Below, piece after piece: positions 32,833-41,988 of a stretch of DNA of 64,000 nt. The first letter of the stretch is position 1, and the number at the start of each line of letters is the position of its first letter. The notes under the pieces were generated by a model. It searched no databases. It had not been told where the DNA came from and saw nothing but the letters and a program-made list of their open reading frames with translations. This DNA comes from Thermoplasmata archaeon (GTDB lineage Archaea; Thermoplasmatota; Thermoplasmata; Lutacidiplasmatales; UBA184), in assembly GCA_022749815.1 (NCBI GenBank), contig JAKIWV010000002.1:320478-384477 (forward strand), read 5' to 3'. A program made the translations under genes and the position numbers.

Positions 32833-35394
32833 ATGAAGCGTGAGCCCCGCATTCCGCCGACTCAGCGGCGACTTCTCGTATCCGATCTGCCTACTGCACC
32901 GTGCGTCCCGGCAATTCGAAGGGCGGTTCAACGATGGAGAGAGAACGGCTACGACGGAACGACCGCAACTACGCGCATTCTTCTCAATCATTGGTTCCGG
33001 AGAGACCATATCTCGCCCTACGGGGTAAGATTCGCTTACCACTCGGCCCAGCGGGACGCAGTCGAGACCCTGGTCTATCTGACTGAGGTCGCGAATGTAC
33101 GGAGCCAAAAGCAACTGATTGAAAAATTTGCCACCTCTGTGGATCAACTCTATTTGCTCAGATATGACGATTTTCCCAGGTTTTGCTTTAAGATGGCGAC
33201 CGGGACCGGCAAAACTAAGGTGATATCGCTCGTCGTCGCATGGGAGTACTTCAATGCAGTCGTAGAGCGACGCCCCGAGTTCGCTCAGGTATCCCTGCTC
33301 ATCGCGCCCAATGTCATCGTCTTCGAGAGACTTAGGTCAGACTTCCAGGGTGGACGAATTTTCCGGAACGATCCAGTTGTGCCACCAGACCTAGAGGATG
33401 ACTGGGATTTCGAATGTTACGTACGGGGGGAGTCAGAACGGGGCCAGAGCAGTGGAGCCCTCTACTTGACGAATATTCAGCAGCTCTACGATCGACCGGA
33501 AACCGAGCTTAATCCATGTCTTAATCCAGTGGGAGCTCTTTTGGGGTCAAGTCCGCCCTCTGAACTGATCGAGCGAATCGGCTTTGTAAATCGCCTCATT
33601 CGACGGCAAAGACCGATCCTAATCATCAATGATGAAGCGCATCATACCCACGATGAGGAGAGCGAGTGGAGTCAAGTCATCCGAGGGATACACAAAAAAA
33701 CCACCCCCGGCGTGGCTGCAGAGTTCGATTTTTCGGCGACACCCCGGTTTAGTAAGGGGGGCCTGTTCTCCTGGACCGTATTCGATTATCCGCTCAAGGC
33801 CGCCATTGCGGACGGAATTGTCAAGCGGCCGGTAAAGGGAATCACAAAAGACATTGCCGAAGCAAGGAGCAGCATAGCGAGTCGACGCTATGCCGCCTAC
33901 CTAGCAGCAGGGGTCGAGCGGTGGAAGGAATACCGACGGCAACTCGCCCCACTCGGGAAGAAACCAGTCTTATTCGTGATGATGGGCGATACACAAGCAG
34001 CCGATGAGGTCGGTGCGTACCTGCGAGAGAGACATCCTGCGGATTTTGGAGGGGGAAAGCTGCAGGTCATCCACACCGATAATTCTGGCGAAGTCTCGTC
34101 ATCGATGTTGGACCAGGCACGGAACATCGTCAGAACGATCGATGAGCCAGAGAACAAGACCACCGCCATCGTAAGTGTTCTCATGTTGCGAGAGGGCTGG
34201 GACGTACAAAATGTAACTGTCGTGGTTGGTCTCCGCCCGTTCTCCTCAAAGGCGAAGATTCTTCCAGAGCAATCCATCGGCCGCGGGTTGAGGTTGATGT
34301 TTCGAGATCAAGGCATACGAGAGAGCTTCGTTGAGCGCGTGGACATCATCGGGAATGCCGCGTTCATCAAATTCGTAGACGAACTCGATCAAGCCGAAGG
34401 GCTCGCTCTCGATTCGTATCGAGTTGGGATTGAAAAGCTCACAATAGTGACCATTGCCCCACACCCGGAACGTTCTGAATTGGACATTACGATTCCCATC
34501 TTGACACCGATGTTAGTGAGGAAGAAGGAATTGACTAGCGAAATAGAATCTCTAGATGTCAAGGCGATGAGCTTTCCGCCGATGCCTATAAAGTCGACGG
34601 ATCAGCTTGCGCGAACATTCCGGTATGAAGGGTATGATCTTCTAACTCTGGAGAAAGTCGTCGCCCGCACATACTCAATCCCAGATGCTCAGACGCCGCA
34701 GGAGGTGGTCTCGTATTACGCAAAGCGGATTGCTGAGGAATTGAAATTGCCGTCTCAATTCGCCGCCCTAGTCCCGAAAGTTAAGGAATTCCTCGAGACT
34801 CGACTGTTCGGCAAGCTGGTCGATCTTTCCGATAAGGATGTCCTCAGGGCCATCGGGAGCAACGCTGCGCACTACGTCACAGTGCGGGAGTTTGTGCACA
34901 GGTTGAGGCCGCTGCTCATCGAGCAGAGAATCCCGACGCTTGAAACCCAAGGAAAGCGTCTGTCCGAGGGGCGGCCGTTCCCGTACTCGCGGCTGACTTA
35001 TGATTCCACCAAATCAGTTTACAAGCTCGTTCCGTGCGCTAATACCTTTGAACGAGACTTCGCCCACTTTTTGGATTCAGCTGAGGACGTCAAGGCTTTT
35101 GCGAAGATTCCAGAGAGTTTCGGCTTTTCGATTGAATACGCTGACTCTGTGGCGAATCTCCGCCACTACTTTCCAGACTTTGTCGTCGTTACCAATGACG
35201 AAAAGCACTATCTAGTGGAAACAAAGGGGATGGAAGATGTGGACGTTCCCCACAAGGATAGCGCAGCCCGGTTATGGTGTACCAACGCCACAACTCTAAC
35301 AAGCATTACGTGGAACTACATCAAAGTCTTGCAGAAGGAGTGGACCAAGCTAGAAGCGGAGCGATTCGAGGAAATTTTGGTCTGGCAGTCATAA
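32833..35394 (+). CDS. Type III-like restriction endonuclease (Res)
   Basis: An 853-residue SF2 helicase-nuclease. Walker A is Met-Ala-Thr-Gly-Thr-Gly-Lys-Thr at about 121-128, the DEAH box is at about 267-270 (Asp-Glu-Ala-His-His), and motif VI is near residue 480 (Gln-Ser-Ile-Gly-Arg-Gly-Leu-Arg). The C-terminal PD-(D/E)XK nuclease has Pro-Asp-Phe at about 781 and Glu-Thr-Lys at 796-798. It forms a restriction-modification pair with the Mod protein before it and cuts unmodified foreign DNA. It starts directly at the ATG after the Mod stop. Confidence 0.9.
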   Translation: MKREPRIPPTQRRLLVSDLPTAPCVPAIRRAVQRWRENGYDGTTATTRILLNHWFRRDHISPYGVRFAYHSAQRDAVETLVYLTEVANVRSQKQLIEKFATSVDQLYLLRYDDFPRFCFKMATGTGKTKVISLVVAWEYFNAVVERRPEFAQVSLLIAPNVIVFERLRSDFQGGRIFRNDPVVPPDLEDDWDFECYVRGESERGQSSGALYLTNIQQLYDRPETELNPCLNPVGALLGSSPPSELIERIGFVNRLIRRQRPILIINDEAHHTHDEESEWSQVIRGIHKKTTPGVAAEFDFSATPRFSKGGLFSWTVFDYPLKAAIADGIVKRPVKGITKDIAEARSSIASRRYAAYLAAGVERWKEYRRQLAPLGKKPVLFVMMGDTQAADEVGAYLRERHPADFGGGKLQVIHTDNSGEVSSSMLDQARNIVRTIDEPENKTTAIVSVLMLREGWDVQNVTVVVGLRPFSSKAKILPEQSIGRGLRLMFRDQGIRESFVERVDIIGNAAFIKFVDELDQAEGLALDSYRVGIEKLTIVTIAPHPERSELDITIPILTPMLVRKKELTSEIESLDVKAMSFPPMPIKSTDQLARTFRYEGYDLLTLEKVVARTYSIPDAQTPQEVVSYYAKRIAEELKLPSQFAALVPKVKEFLETRLFGKLVDLSDKDVLRAIGSNAAHYVTVREFVHRLRPLLIEQRIPTLETQGKRLSEGRPFPYSRLTYDSTKSVYKLVPCANTFERDFAHFLDSAEDVKAFAKIPESFGFSIEYADSVANLRHYFPDFVVVTNDEKHYLVETKGMEDVDVPHKDSAARLWCTNATTLTSITWNYIKVLQKEWTKLEAERFEEILVWQS

Positions 35395-35478
35395 AAGTAT
35401 CTCTTTGGCGGGGTCTACGCTTAACGGGGCGTTTCGGTCTCGGGCCGCCCGAATAGTCAAAACCGCCTCGACGAGTTA

Positions 35479-35498
35479 GGTGCAAGAGGCGTTGCACC
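35479..35498. repeat. Dispersed inverted repeat
   Basis: GGTGCAA-GAGGCG-TTGCACC: both arms are perfect. It lies between the Res gene and the convergent methyltransferase-nuclease gene. Confidence 0.9.
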
Positions 35499-35526
35499 CA
35501 CCTCTCGAGAAACCGCTCCATTTAGC

Positions 35527-37716
35527 CTACACGAATTGTTCAAGCGGCCGCTGCCCTCGCAATGGGGGCGGGCTCGGCCGGACTCTAATCGTTCCAGTGA
35601 CCTCGCCTATCCAATTGAGCCATGCGGCTACAGATTGCGTACGCCGCCGAATCGTCGTTTCGTTGTATCTGTCCTTGGCCGTGCGAACGATCATTTGAGG
35701 AATCAATTCTAGATCAATCGTTGGGTTGTGGGCTTTGATGGCACTCTCCGCAATCCCCCTGAAGACGGGCAATGTGAGAATGCGTTCAATCACTGCTCGT
35801 GCCGCGACATCGGAACGATCTTTCGCAATTTTGGCACCTAAGGCGGTGAGTGAAAATCCGCGCCCGCGCTCACGAGTTAACATGCCAAGCTCCTCTGCCG
35901 CTTCACCGTAGTAATTCGACTGGCGCGGGTCGAATTGGAAGCGGTCAGCCAATTGATCTGCGGTGGTAAGCCCCTCTCCCACTCCGTCGAGGAGCGCCAC
36001 AAGCTTGGATGGGTCGTCCGCCTGAGGGACATAGGTGGTCTGTGAAATCTCTTGCTGCAGTAATTCCTCAAGAAGGTCTGTAGGGGAACTCGGCTTGTCC
36101 TGGGCAAGTCTGTATGCTGATTTCTGGACCAACCTGATGTCGGAGTAGTCGTGCGGATCTCCGAAAGTGTACTCCCAAAATCGGTAGGTCGCTGAATCCG
36201 GCTCAACATTTAGAAAGAAACAGCGGGGCCTCAGTTTCAGTCCGCGAATTTCGAACTCCTCCAGAGCCTGCAGTTGCGGAAAAAACAACTGACGGACGTT
36301 GAAATCCCTCAGAGTGGCGTGAGACCAAACCTTGCACTCGAACAGAAAAAAGTCCCCGTGGTTCTCAAAGCCCGCGTCTACCTCAGCCTGCGCCCCCTTT
36401 AGCCGGAGGGACCAGTCCTTGCCGTAATGGATTTCCGAGTCGTGAATGGTCACCTTATCGTTGTGCAAAGTTGACTTCAACTGAGGTACGCCCACAACTT
36501 TCTCGAGTAACCCTGAGTAGAGTGCGGTTTGGATTGCGGCGGACTCGCCAGATTTGAGTGCAACTGTAACGGGAATTTCCCGATCGGGTGTGTAAGACTT
36601 CGGTGGTTCGTCGATACCTTCCAAATCATGGTATCCCTCGCCGGGAACAATTGCATAGTTTCGGGTGCTTGTAGGGATTAAGAAATATCCACGGTCGGCC
36701 AACATCGGGGGTAGCTGCTCGCGTGTGTCCATCTTCGCGATTAGGCGAGGTTCGGCTCCCCCGATAGCCTTCAGTTCGGCCGATGTGAACTGGTAAGTCT
36801 GGATTCCGTCGAGTTTGAATCCCTTGTGCCGGATGACCCTATCAAGCCTATCGTGCAATGTCAACCTCTGGCGCGGGAAAAGCAACATCTCGCCTACTCT
36901 CCCTCTTTTGCTACCGTTGCAGTTGATAGCTCTGGGTACGAGGACCATCTCGTGGCTCATGTCTGAGTACAGCTCTCTGATGTCAGGGGTGGGAGAGTTG
37001 CTCATTACGACTCGACAACTTCTCTGTATCAGCTGGTGTACCAGATTGGATAGCTGCCATTGATTCTCTGCACCGAACCCAGACGAGGTGTAACCGGTGA
37101 AGTTCGCGGTCCCTCCCACCGGGTCGTACGGCGGGTCCAGATAGACCTGGTCCCCGGGCCTTACACTCGATAGTACGGTCGCGTAATCTGCACATTTCAA
37201 GTCGGCGTGGGCCGCTTCGAGTGCCCGACTTGCCTCACGAAGATTCGACGGATCGTAGATGAATGCGTCCTTGTAGTATCCGAAAGGAACGTTGAAATCA
37301 CCGTCCTTGTTTTCTCGGTACAGTCCGTTGAAGCAACAGTGGTTCAGCCAAATGAATAAGGACGAGCGCCTGATCGAATCAGATCGGGTCCCGCCACGTC
37401 CAATCCTGCGGAGCTCGTTGAATTCCTCTCGGATTGCTTCGTAGGCTTTGCGGGTCGACGGTGGGCACAGTTTTTCTAACTCAGTGATCAAGTCCTCGAC
37501 GTTTGTCTTTACCGCAGCGTAAGTATCAGTGAGTGAACGGTTGAGGTCGGAGAGGACCGCATGTTTCGGCTGAAGGCGAAAGAATACGGCCCCGCCGCCT
37601 AGGAATGGTTCGAAATATGTCGACGCCGCCTCGGCAGGTCCCAAGCGTGCAATCACTCGAGCGGCAACAGTACTCTTGCCCCCCGCCCATTTGAGAAAGG
37701 GGAAGGCGCGATCCAC
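35527..37716 (-). CDS. Dam-like adenine methyltransferase fused to restriction endonuclease
   Basis: The open frame extends upstream to 37953, but that part is not protein-like; the GTG at 37716 gives a start just before Phe-Leu-Lys-Trp-Ala-Gly-Gly-Lys, the typical first motif of Dam-type enzymes, giving about 729 residues. Asp-Pro-Pro-Tyr lies near residue 194. The C-terminal half has Glu-Val-Asp-Ala-Gly-Phe (Asp near 447) and Phe-Glu-Cys-Lys (Glu near 460), a PD-(D/E)XK-type nuclease core, then helices that look like a winged HTH. The enzyme thus combines adenine methylation and DNA cleavage in one chain. A separate specificity subunit was not seen. Confidence 0.75.
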   Translation of the reverse strand: MDRAFPFLKWAGGKSTVAARVIARLGPAEAASTYFEPFLGGGAVFFRLQPKHAVLSDLNRSLTDTYAAVKTNVEDLITELEKLCPPSTRKAYEAIREEFNELRRIGRGGTRSDSIRRSSLFIWLNHCCFNGLYRENKDGDFNVPFGYYKDAFIYDPSNLREASRALEAAHADLKCADYATVLSSVRPGDQVYLDPPYDPVGGTANFTGYTSSGFGAENQWQLSNLVHQLIQRSCRVVMSNSPTPDIRELYSDMSHEMVLVPRAINCNGSKRGRVGEMLLFPRQRLTLHDRLDRVIRHKGFKLDGIQTYQFTSAELKAIGGAEPRLIAKMDTREQLPPMLADRGYFLIPTSTRNYAIVPGEGYHDLEGIDEPPKSYTPDREIPVTVALKSGESAAIQTALYSGLLEKVVGVPQLKSTLHNDKVTIHDSEIHYGKDWSLRLKGAQAEVDAGFENHGDFFLFECKVWSHATLRDFNVRQLFFPQLQALEEFEIRGLKLRPRCFFLNVEPDSATYRFWEYTFGDPHDYSDIRLVQKSAYRLAQDKPSSPTDLLEELLQQEISQTTYVPQADDPSKLVALLDGVGEGLTTADQLADRFQFDPRQSNYYGEAAEELGMLTRERGRGFSLTALGAKIAKDRSDVAARAVIERILTLPVFRGIAESAIKAHNPTIDLELIPQMIVRTAKDRYNETTIRRRTQSVAAWLNWIGEVTGTIRVRPSPPPLRGQRPLEQFV

Positions 37717-38043
37717 TCCGACGTGGCCCTCGTCAGCTGAAGATCCGGCCAAATCCGATCTCGTCTTACAGGATACGCCCGTCCTTATGATCACTGTGTT
37801 CGTCCTTGCCCGATCACCGCGAGTATCCCGATGCGCGATTCTATGGGGTGAGGCGAGGCCAATCTGGCAGTCAGTTACCCGAAGTCGAGAGTTGGCTACG
37901 AAGTGATAGGCGCAATGATGCATGCAGTCACCACAGACAAGACGAGCTAGCACGGAGTCTTCCGTCGAATCGATCCTCGAGACGCTGCCACCTGCAACCC
38001 TCTGGCGTCGTGCGTAAAATACGACCTAAGGAATCGTAGTTGG
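37717..38043. other. Intergenic region between divergent nucleases
   Basis: This 327-bp region holds only the untranslated 5' extension of the methyltransferase frame. No repeat was found in it. The divergent arrangement suggests shared promoter sequence, but no TATA-like box stands out. Confidence 0.3.
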
Positions 38044-38532
38044 ATGGCGGAAGTCGGTGAGGAGCTCGTGGGCGCCTATCTGACCGAAGTGTTGGGTTGT
38101 GACCACGCCCTTTACAACGTGAGATCGCCAGGGGGAGGGGTTCGGGGACTAGACGAGTTGGATGTTGTCGGGCTAGACTTCCGTCACAAGAAGGCCTACC
38201 TCTGTGAGGTCTCAACGCACCTTCAAGGGTACCGATTGAAGAGTCCTCGCGCGGCAGTCGACCGAGTAAGAAAAAAACACAATCGGCAGAAGCGGTACGC
38301 AGAAGAACAACTTGCCGCGTTTCCCGTCAGAGAATTCATGTTTTGGTCGCCACGTGTCTCAGTTGGTGTTGTCACTCGCGGATTGGAGGAGATTGAGGGG
38401 CTCCAACTCATAATAAACGGCGAATATACGAGCAGGATGAACGAACTTAGGAAGAAGGCTGCGCACGATGTCCGCCCGACTAGTAACTCAGCCTTTCGGC
38501 TCCTTCAGATTCTCGAGAATCTTCGCGAGTAA
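38044..38532 (+). CDS. PD-(D/E)XK nuclease-like protein
   Basis: A 162-residue protein. Residues 2-15 begin with Ala-Glu-Val-Gly-Glu-Glu-Leu-Val-Gly-Ala-Tyr, then Glu-Leu-Asp-Val-Val-Gly-Leu-Asp, and Tyr-Leu-Cys-Glu-Val-Ser-Thr-His-Leu-Gln replaces the usual ExK with Glu-Val-Ser. Early helix, Asp and Glu-x-Ser/Thr follow the order of the restriction endonuclease-like fold, as in Mrr or Holliday-resolvase relatives. Activity is uncertain because the last catalytic residue is not Lys. It is a single unit between the fused enzyme and a membrane-protein unit. Confidence 0.6.
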   Translation: MAEVGEELVGAYLTEVLGCDHALYNVRSPGGGVRGLDELDVVGLDFRHKKAYLCEVSTHLQGYRLKSPRAAVDRVRKKHNRQKRYAEEQLAAFPVREFMFWSPRVSVGVVTRGLEEIEGLQLIINGEYTSRMNELRKKAAHDVRPTSNSAFRLLQILENLRE

Positions 38533-38577
38533 TCATCGCATTCCCTGCCTATACCATTGTGACCGGTGGGTGGAGTG

Positions 38578-38597
38578 GGTGCAAGGTTGATTGCACC
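38578..38597. repeat. Dispersed inverted repeat
   Basis: GGTGCAA-GGTTGA-TTGCACC: both arms are perfect. Confidence 0.9.
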
Positions 38598-38735
38598 CTT
38601 CAAGATTGTTGGGGTCTTTTGCTCTCGATGAGTCAATTCTCGAGTGGTTCGGAGATTTCGGTTGTTTGAGTGTGGAAAGAGTTTAGCCCCCATAGCCCCC
38701 GTCGCATTCATAGGTAAGTCCGACTTGCAAGCGGT

Positions 38736-39041
38736 ATGACTGACTGGGTCACCATCGCCGAGGTAGCCGCACCGTCGTGGGTCCTCGCAATCGCGGCCCT
38801 GGTCGGTGTTTTCATCGAACGGAAGAATCGTAAGGCCGACGAAGATAACCTGCGCAAGGTCGGCGAAGCTGTCATCGAGCTGAAGGGGGTCGTAGCGTCG
38901 GTGAGTGCGGCTGTCTTAGAACTCCAAGCCATCCGCGGAATCGTCTTGAAAGGGGTAGACCTCGCGAAGCAAGCTAACACGCTGAAGACGATCGACACGC
39001 TGCTCCGGGGAATTGACTTCCTGGACAGGTTCTTCGGGTAG
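38736..39041 (+). CDS. Small single-pass membrane protein with coiled coil
   Basis: A 101-residue protein. A hydrophobic helix lies at about residues 12-27 (Pro-Ser-Trp-Val-Leu-Ala-Ile-Ala-Ala-Leu-Val-Gly-Val), followed by Glu-Arg-Lys-Asn-Arg-Lys and an amphipathic helical stretch rich in Val, Leu and Ala. It resembles phage holin-like or effector membrane proteins, but no family is recognised. It is a lone unit between repeats at 38578 and 39100. Confidence 0.5.
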   Translation: MTDWVTIAEVAAPSWVLAIAALVGVFIERKNRKADEDNLRKVGEAVIELKGVVASVSAAVLELQAIRGIVLKGVDLAKQANTLKTIDTLLRGIDFLDRFFG

Positions 39042-39099
39042 TATCTCAAGCCCTCCCCTCGTTCTGGATTCTTTCCCCAGGGGGCGCTTCGGGGTTGCA

Positions 39100-39119
39100 G
39101 GTGCAATTGGGTTTGCGCC
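39100..39119. repeat. Dispersed inverted repeat
   Basis: GGTGCAA-TTGGGT-TTGCGCC: one mismatch in the right arm. Confidence 0.75.
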
Positions 39120-39272
39120 CAGCTTCCGACCTTCGACAGAAAAATCCCGTTTTACCATGGCATTTCGATCATTCGACGAACCCTCTTCGGATCAGTTCGG
39201 TCAGTGACGGTCAACTGCAAGACAGCCTTATATATGAGTGCGATGTGATGCAAATGCCTGCACAGGACTACA

Positions 39273-39524
39273 TTGACCCAATACAAGACCCTCCGACTCC
39301 GGAAGGAAGACTATGAGAAACTGAAGGACGTTCAGCGCTTGCTCCGCCGAAAGGGGACTGAAACGATCAATTGGACTGAGCTACGGGAACAGGATACAGT
39401 CGAACTACCGGACGACGACGATGATGATAACGCCGCGGCGCTCACGGCTGGTTTTGTGATTGGACTAGGGGCAGCTGCGCTCGCATACCTCGTCTACAAG
39501 GGCATCAAGGAAAGCCAGGAGTAG
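39273..39524 (+). CDS. Small membrane protein, first of a three-gene operon
   Basis: An 83-residue protein starting with TTG. The basic N-terminal 28 residues (Lys-Thr-Leu-Arg-Leu-Arg-Lys-Glu-Asp-Tyr-Glu-Lys-Leu) resemble a short ribbon or DNA-contact region, then a run of six Asp residues, then a hydrophobic helix (Ala-Gly-Phe-Val-Ile-Gly-Leu-Gly-Ala). Function is unknown. It is five bases upstream of the next gene. Confidence 0.5.
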   Translation: MTQYKTLRLRKEDYEKLKDVQRLLRRKGTETINWTELREQDTVELPDDDDDDNAAALTAGFVIGLGAAALAYLVYKGIKESQE

Positions 39525-39529
39525 GTGGG

Positions 39530-39769
39530 ATGTCGACGAGTGTTCAGGAGTTCAGCGGCTATGGCTTCATGAACGGCATCGGCCTGCACGGGGCTCCGCG
39601 CGAGCGAGCCAAACTACTCCGATCCTTTAGGAGAGCAGTCGAGGGCGGGGACATAAATCGAGTAGTCCAGTTCGTTGCCGCATACGCTCTCGGTGCGTGG
39701 GTCGGCGCGGAGATAGGTAGAACCCTTGCGGCGACCCTCGCCCCGAGACCCGAGGTTGATCAATGGTGA
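39530..39769 (+). CDS. Small hypothetical protein, second of a three-gene operon
   Basis: A 79-residue protein with a central hydrophobic helix (Val-Val-Gln-Phe-Val-Ala-Ala-Tyr-Ala-Leu-Gly-Ala-Trp-Val-Gly-Ala-Glu) that could enter the membrane or pack with a partner. An AGGTGGG sequence precedes the ATG. Its end overlaps the start of the next gene by seven bases. Confidence 0.5.
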   Translation: MSTSVQEFSGYGFMNGIGLHGAPRERAKLLRSFRRAVEGGDINRVVQFVAAYALGAWVGAEIGRTLAATLAPRPEVDQW

Positions 39770-40179
39770 GCCTCTCTGGGCCTAGTGGAGGTAACTTCTG
39801 GTTATCGGTCGTAAGACGGACATTCCGCGGCGGGTACACCGGTGATTCGCCCCTCGTGATATCGAAGTCGACCGCTCGAGGGAGACGCGTAGCTAGACCC
39901 GAAGAGAGCGCTGGAGTCCTGTTCAGGCACGTTGGCGAACCCAAGGGGCAAATCGCCGACTGGCGGGCGAGGATCGACGGCTCAGAGTCTGGGTTTCACG
40001 CTGTCGAGTACTTTGACCGGTATGAGTGCCACATCGATGAAGTGGATCCGACCAAAGACCCGGTTGGCCATCTAGTCCGAGACAGTCCCGGAACGCTAGT
40101 AGCCGTCGGGGCAGTCGCGGCAGTTGCAGGTGCCGCTGTGTTGGCTTACACATTGAGCCGGCGGAAGGGCCCGAATTGA
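39763..40179 (+). CDS. Membrane-anchored hypothetical protein, third of a three-gene operon
   Basis: A 138-residue protein with a soluble N-terminal domain and a C-terminal transmembrane helix (Gly-Thr-Leu-Val-Ala-Val-Gly-Ala-Val-Ala-Ala-Val-Ala-Gly-Ala) followed by Ser-Arg-Arg-Lys. No family is recognised. The three genes together look like a membrane-linked unit of unknown function. Confidence 0.5.
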   Translation: MVSLSGPSGGNFWLSVVRRTFRGGYTGDSPLVISKSTARGRRVARPEESAGVLFRHVGEPKGQIADWRARIDGSESGFHAVEYFDRYECHIDEVDPTKDPVGHLVRDSPGTLVAVGAVAAVAGAAVLAYTLSRRKGPN

Positions 40180-40366
40180 GTATTACTTGTTCAGACTTCA
40201 GAAACTTGCTTGAATTTTCTAGCGATCTCCGGATGAAATCGACTGGCAAACAGCATTAGCCACTCGAAAGACGAGCCGCGCCCCGGACCCGATGTAAACG
40301 GCTCTCTTCGGGTGTACTTACTCCAAGAGAGTTCCGAATTCGGTAAGCGACCAAGGGAAAGTCAAA

Positions 40367-40386
40367 GGTGCAATGGAGATTGCACT
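40367..40386. repeat. Dispersed inverted repeat
   Basis: GGTGCAA-TGGAGA-TTGCACT: one mismatch at the end of the right arm. It lies between convergent gene units. Confidence 0.85.
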
Positions 40387-40459
40387 CCAAGTTCTGGAGG
40401 GCGGGCCACTAACTTCCACGCTTCGGTGGTCAGTCAGCCTAGGGGCACAATTGACCCAC

Positions 40460-41119
40460 TCAGTTCGAAGTCGGATGAATTGCCTGTGAAACGCTCTTCA
40501 ATGTATCGATAAGCCATGCCTGGAACATGCCGGCAAGAAAAGCAATCGTTGCGTAAACTAAGTAGCCTGGAGTCGCCCCGATCGATACTAAGCCCGAACC
40601 GGCTGCAACGGCAATGACGAGCCCGAAGACCGCCCCAAGGAATGGATAGACGATCCAAAAGACGCCGTACAGCTTAGAATACTCGAAAGCGTAGATGGTC
40701 TGTCTGAGCCAATAGATCGAGAAGGCCGCGCCCCCCAATCCCCCCCAAGCAACAACATCTTCAGATATCCCGGTAACAAATGAGTCGCGCCACCAACCCT
40801 CTAGCAGGATTACTAGAAAAATCAGAGTTTGAAGGACTACAATCACCCACACGTGAAGCGCATATCTGTAGAGCAGTCGGCTCCCCAGTGACTTACCATC
40901 TCCAGCTCTCCCGATCTCCGCGAATGCTAGGCGTGCTTGCTCATTGGCGTCAATCAGGTCATCCGCCGCCAGTTTCCGGCGCGCTTCCGTCAGCTCGCCC
41001 AGAATCTTGACGGTCTCTGCTTCGTTCAGAAGGCCATTGAGAGATGCGAACGAGACGTTACTCTCACGCTTGGAAATGTACGCCTCGACGTCTTCACGCT
41101 TGAGACCCCCGGACTTCAT
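40460..41119 (-). CDS. Four-TM membrane protein of a two-gene unit
   Basis: A 219-residue protein: a charged helical N-terminal domain of about 85 residues (Lys-Arg-Glu-Asp-Val-Glu-Ala-Tyr ...) and then four hydrophobic helices (about residues 90-110, 122-140, 155-172 and 180-200). The N-terminal region could be cytosolic and interact with a partner. The family is unknown. Its start overlaps the stop of the gene at 41116 by four bases, so the two are co-translated. Confidence 0.55.
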   Translation of the reverse strand: MKSGGLKREDVEAYISKRESNVSFASLNGLLNEAETVKILGELTEARRKLAADDLIDANEQARLAFAEIGRAGDGKSLGSRLLYRYALHVWVIVVLQTLIFLVILLEGWWRDSFVTGISEDVVAWGGLGGAAFSIYWLRQTIYAFEYSKLYGVFWIVYPFLGAVFGLVIAVAAGSGLVSIGATPGYLVYATIAFLAGMFQAWLIDTLKSVSQAIHPTSN

Positions 41120-41832
41120 CCATTCTCCAGAAGATTACCACGGAGCCTGGTCGCTTCCGAGCCCCACCCTTCGGGGAGTTTGAGCGCGAGTGACTCGAAT
41201 CGAACATCCCGGCGTCCTACCGTTCGATCGAATTCGCGCTGACTCTCCTCTTCCAACCCTCGCTGAACTATCCGGATCGCGGTCTTGTAGCAGTACGGAG
41301 GATCGTCCGGTTCCTTGTTGAGTAGCACCCCGAGCACGAAGTCACCTGGAAGAGTCTCGACGGGCTCTCCCTCAGAGAGTTTCGAATGAAGGCCCGAGCT
41401 CCATTCAGCGGCAGCTCCGCCGGCAAATTGCAAACGAAATTCTGATCGAACTTTTGGGCTAAACTCCTTCTGGCGGAGAAGATTGGCAAAATCTCTACCC
41501 GCCCAGAAGTCCGGAGCTTGTGAGAGTAATCCTACCATTTGCTCGATTCCGTTCCGAATCTCGGGGTTGTTGCCGAATCTTGACGAAGCCACGTTGCCCT
41601 CGACCAATGCGGGTCCAAGAGTGATAAATGCAACATAGTCCAGCACTGCGTCCAAACGGGCCCGAGCACGACCAGGTTTGTCTAGAGACTCAACTAAAAC
41701 CGCACCATGACGTTCGAGATAACTCAGGTAGCTCCAGGCTAGCCGGCTCACTTGCGGGTAGTTTGTCAGGGTCCGACCCCAAAGGATTCCCCAGGTCCTG
41801 GCGACACGGAGCCCAGGAAACCTTCCTTCCAC
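41116..41832 (-). CDS. Hypothetical protein of a two-gene unit
   Basis: A 238-residue soluble protein. No conserved motif was recognised. The middle has Gly-Arg-Asp-Phe-Ala-Asn-Leu-Leu-Arg-Gln-Lys and Gly-Asp-Phe-Val-Leu-Gly-Val-Leu-Leu-Asn. It is translationally coupled (ATGA overlap) with the membrane protein after it, so the pair may form one system. Confidence 0.45.
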   Translation of the reverse strand: MEGRFPGLRVARTWGILWGRTLTNYPQVSRLAWSYLSYLERHGAVLVESLDKPGRARARLDAVLDYVAFITLGPALVEGNVASSRFGNNPEIRNGIEQMVGLLSQAPDFWAGRDFANLLRQKEFSPKVRSEFRLQFAGGAAAEWSSGLHSKLSEGEPVETLPGDFVLGVLLNKEPDDPPYCYKTAIRIVQRGLEEESQREFDRTVGRRDVRFESLALKLPEGWGSEATRLRGNLLENG

Positions 41833-41988
41833 GGGGAGGAGGTAGTTTCGTAGCGCCCCTTAAACCCTAGCAGGCGCTGTCCAGGTCGCTCAAGTCACAA
41901 GTATGACTGTCGTACCCTTCTCGAGGTAAGTTCCTCCACCCTTAACGCATCGAAGCAGACCTTCTGTTCGAGATGCGCGAGTTGGCAA

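Noticed and set aside
37717-37953. N-terminal extension of the methyltransferase-endonuclease
   Set aside because: The region before the GTG at 37716 has no conserved motif and Dam-type enzymes normally start just before the Lys-Trp-Ala-Gly-Gly-Lys motif.
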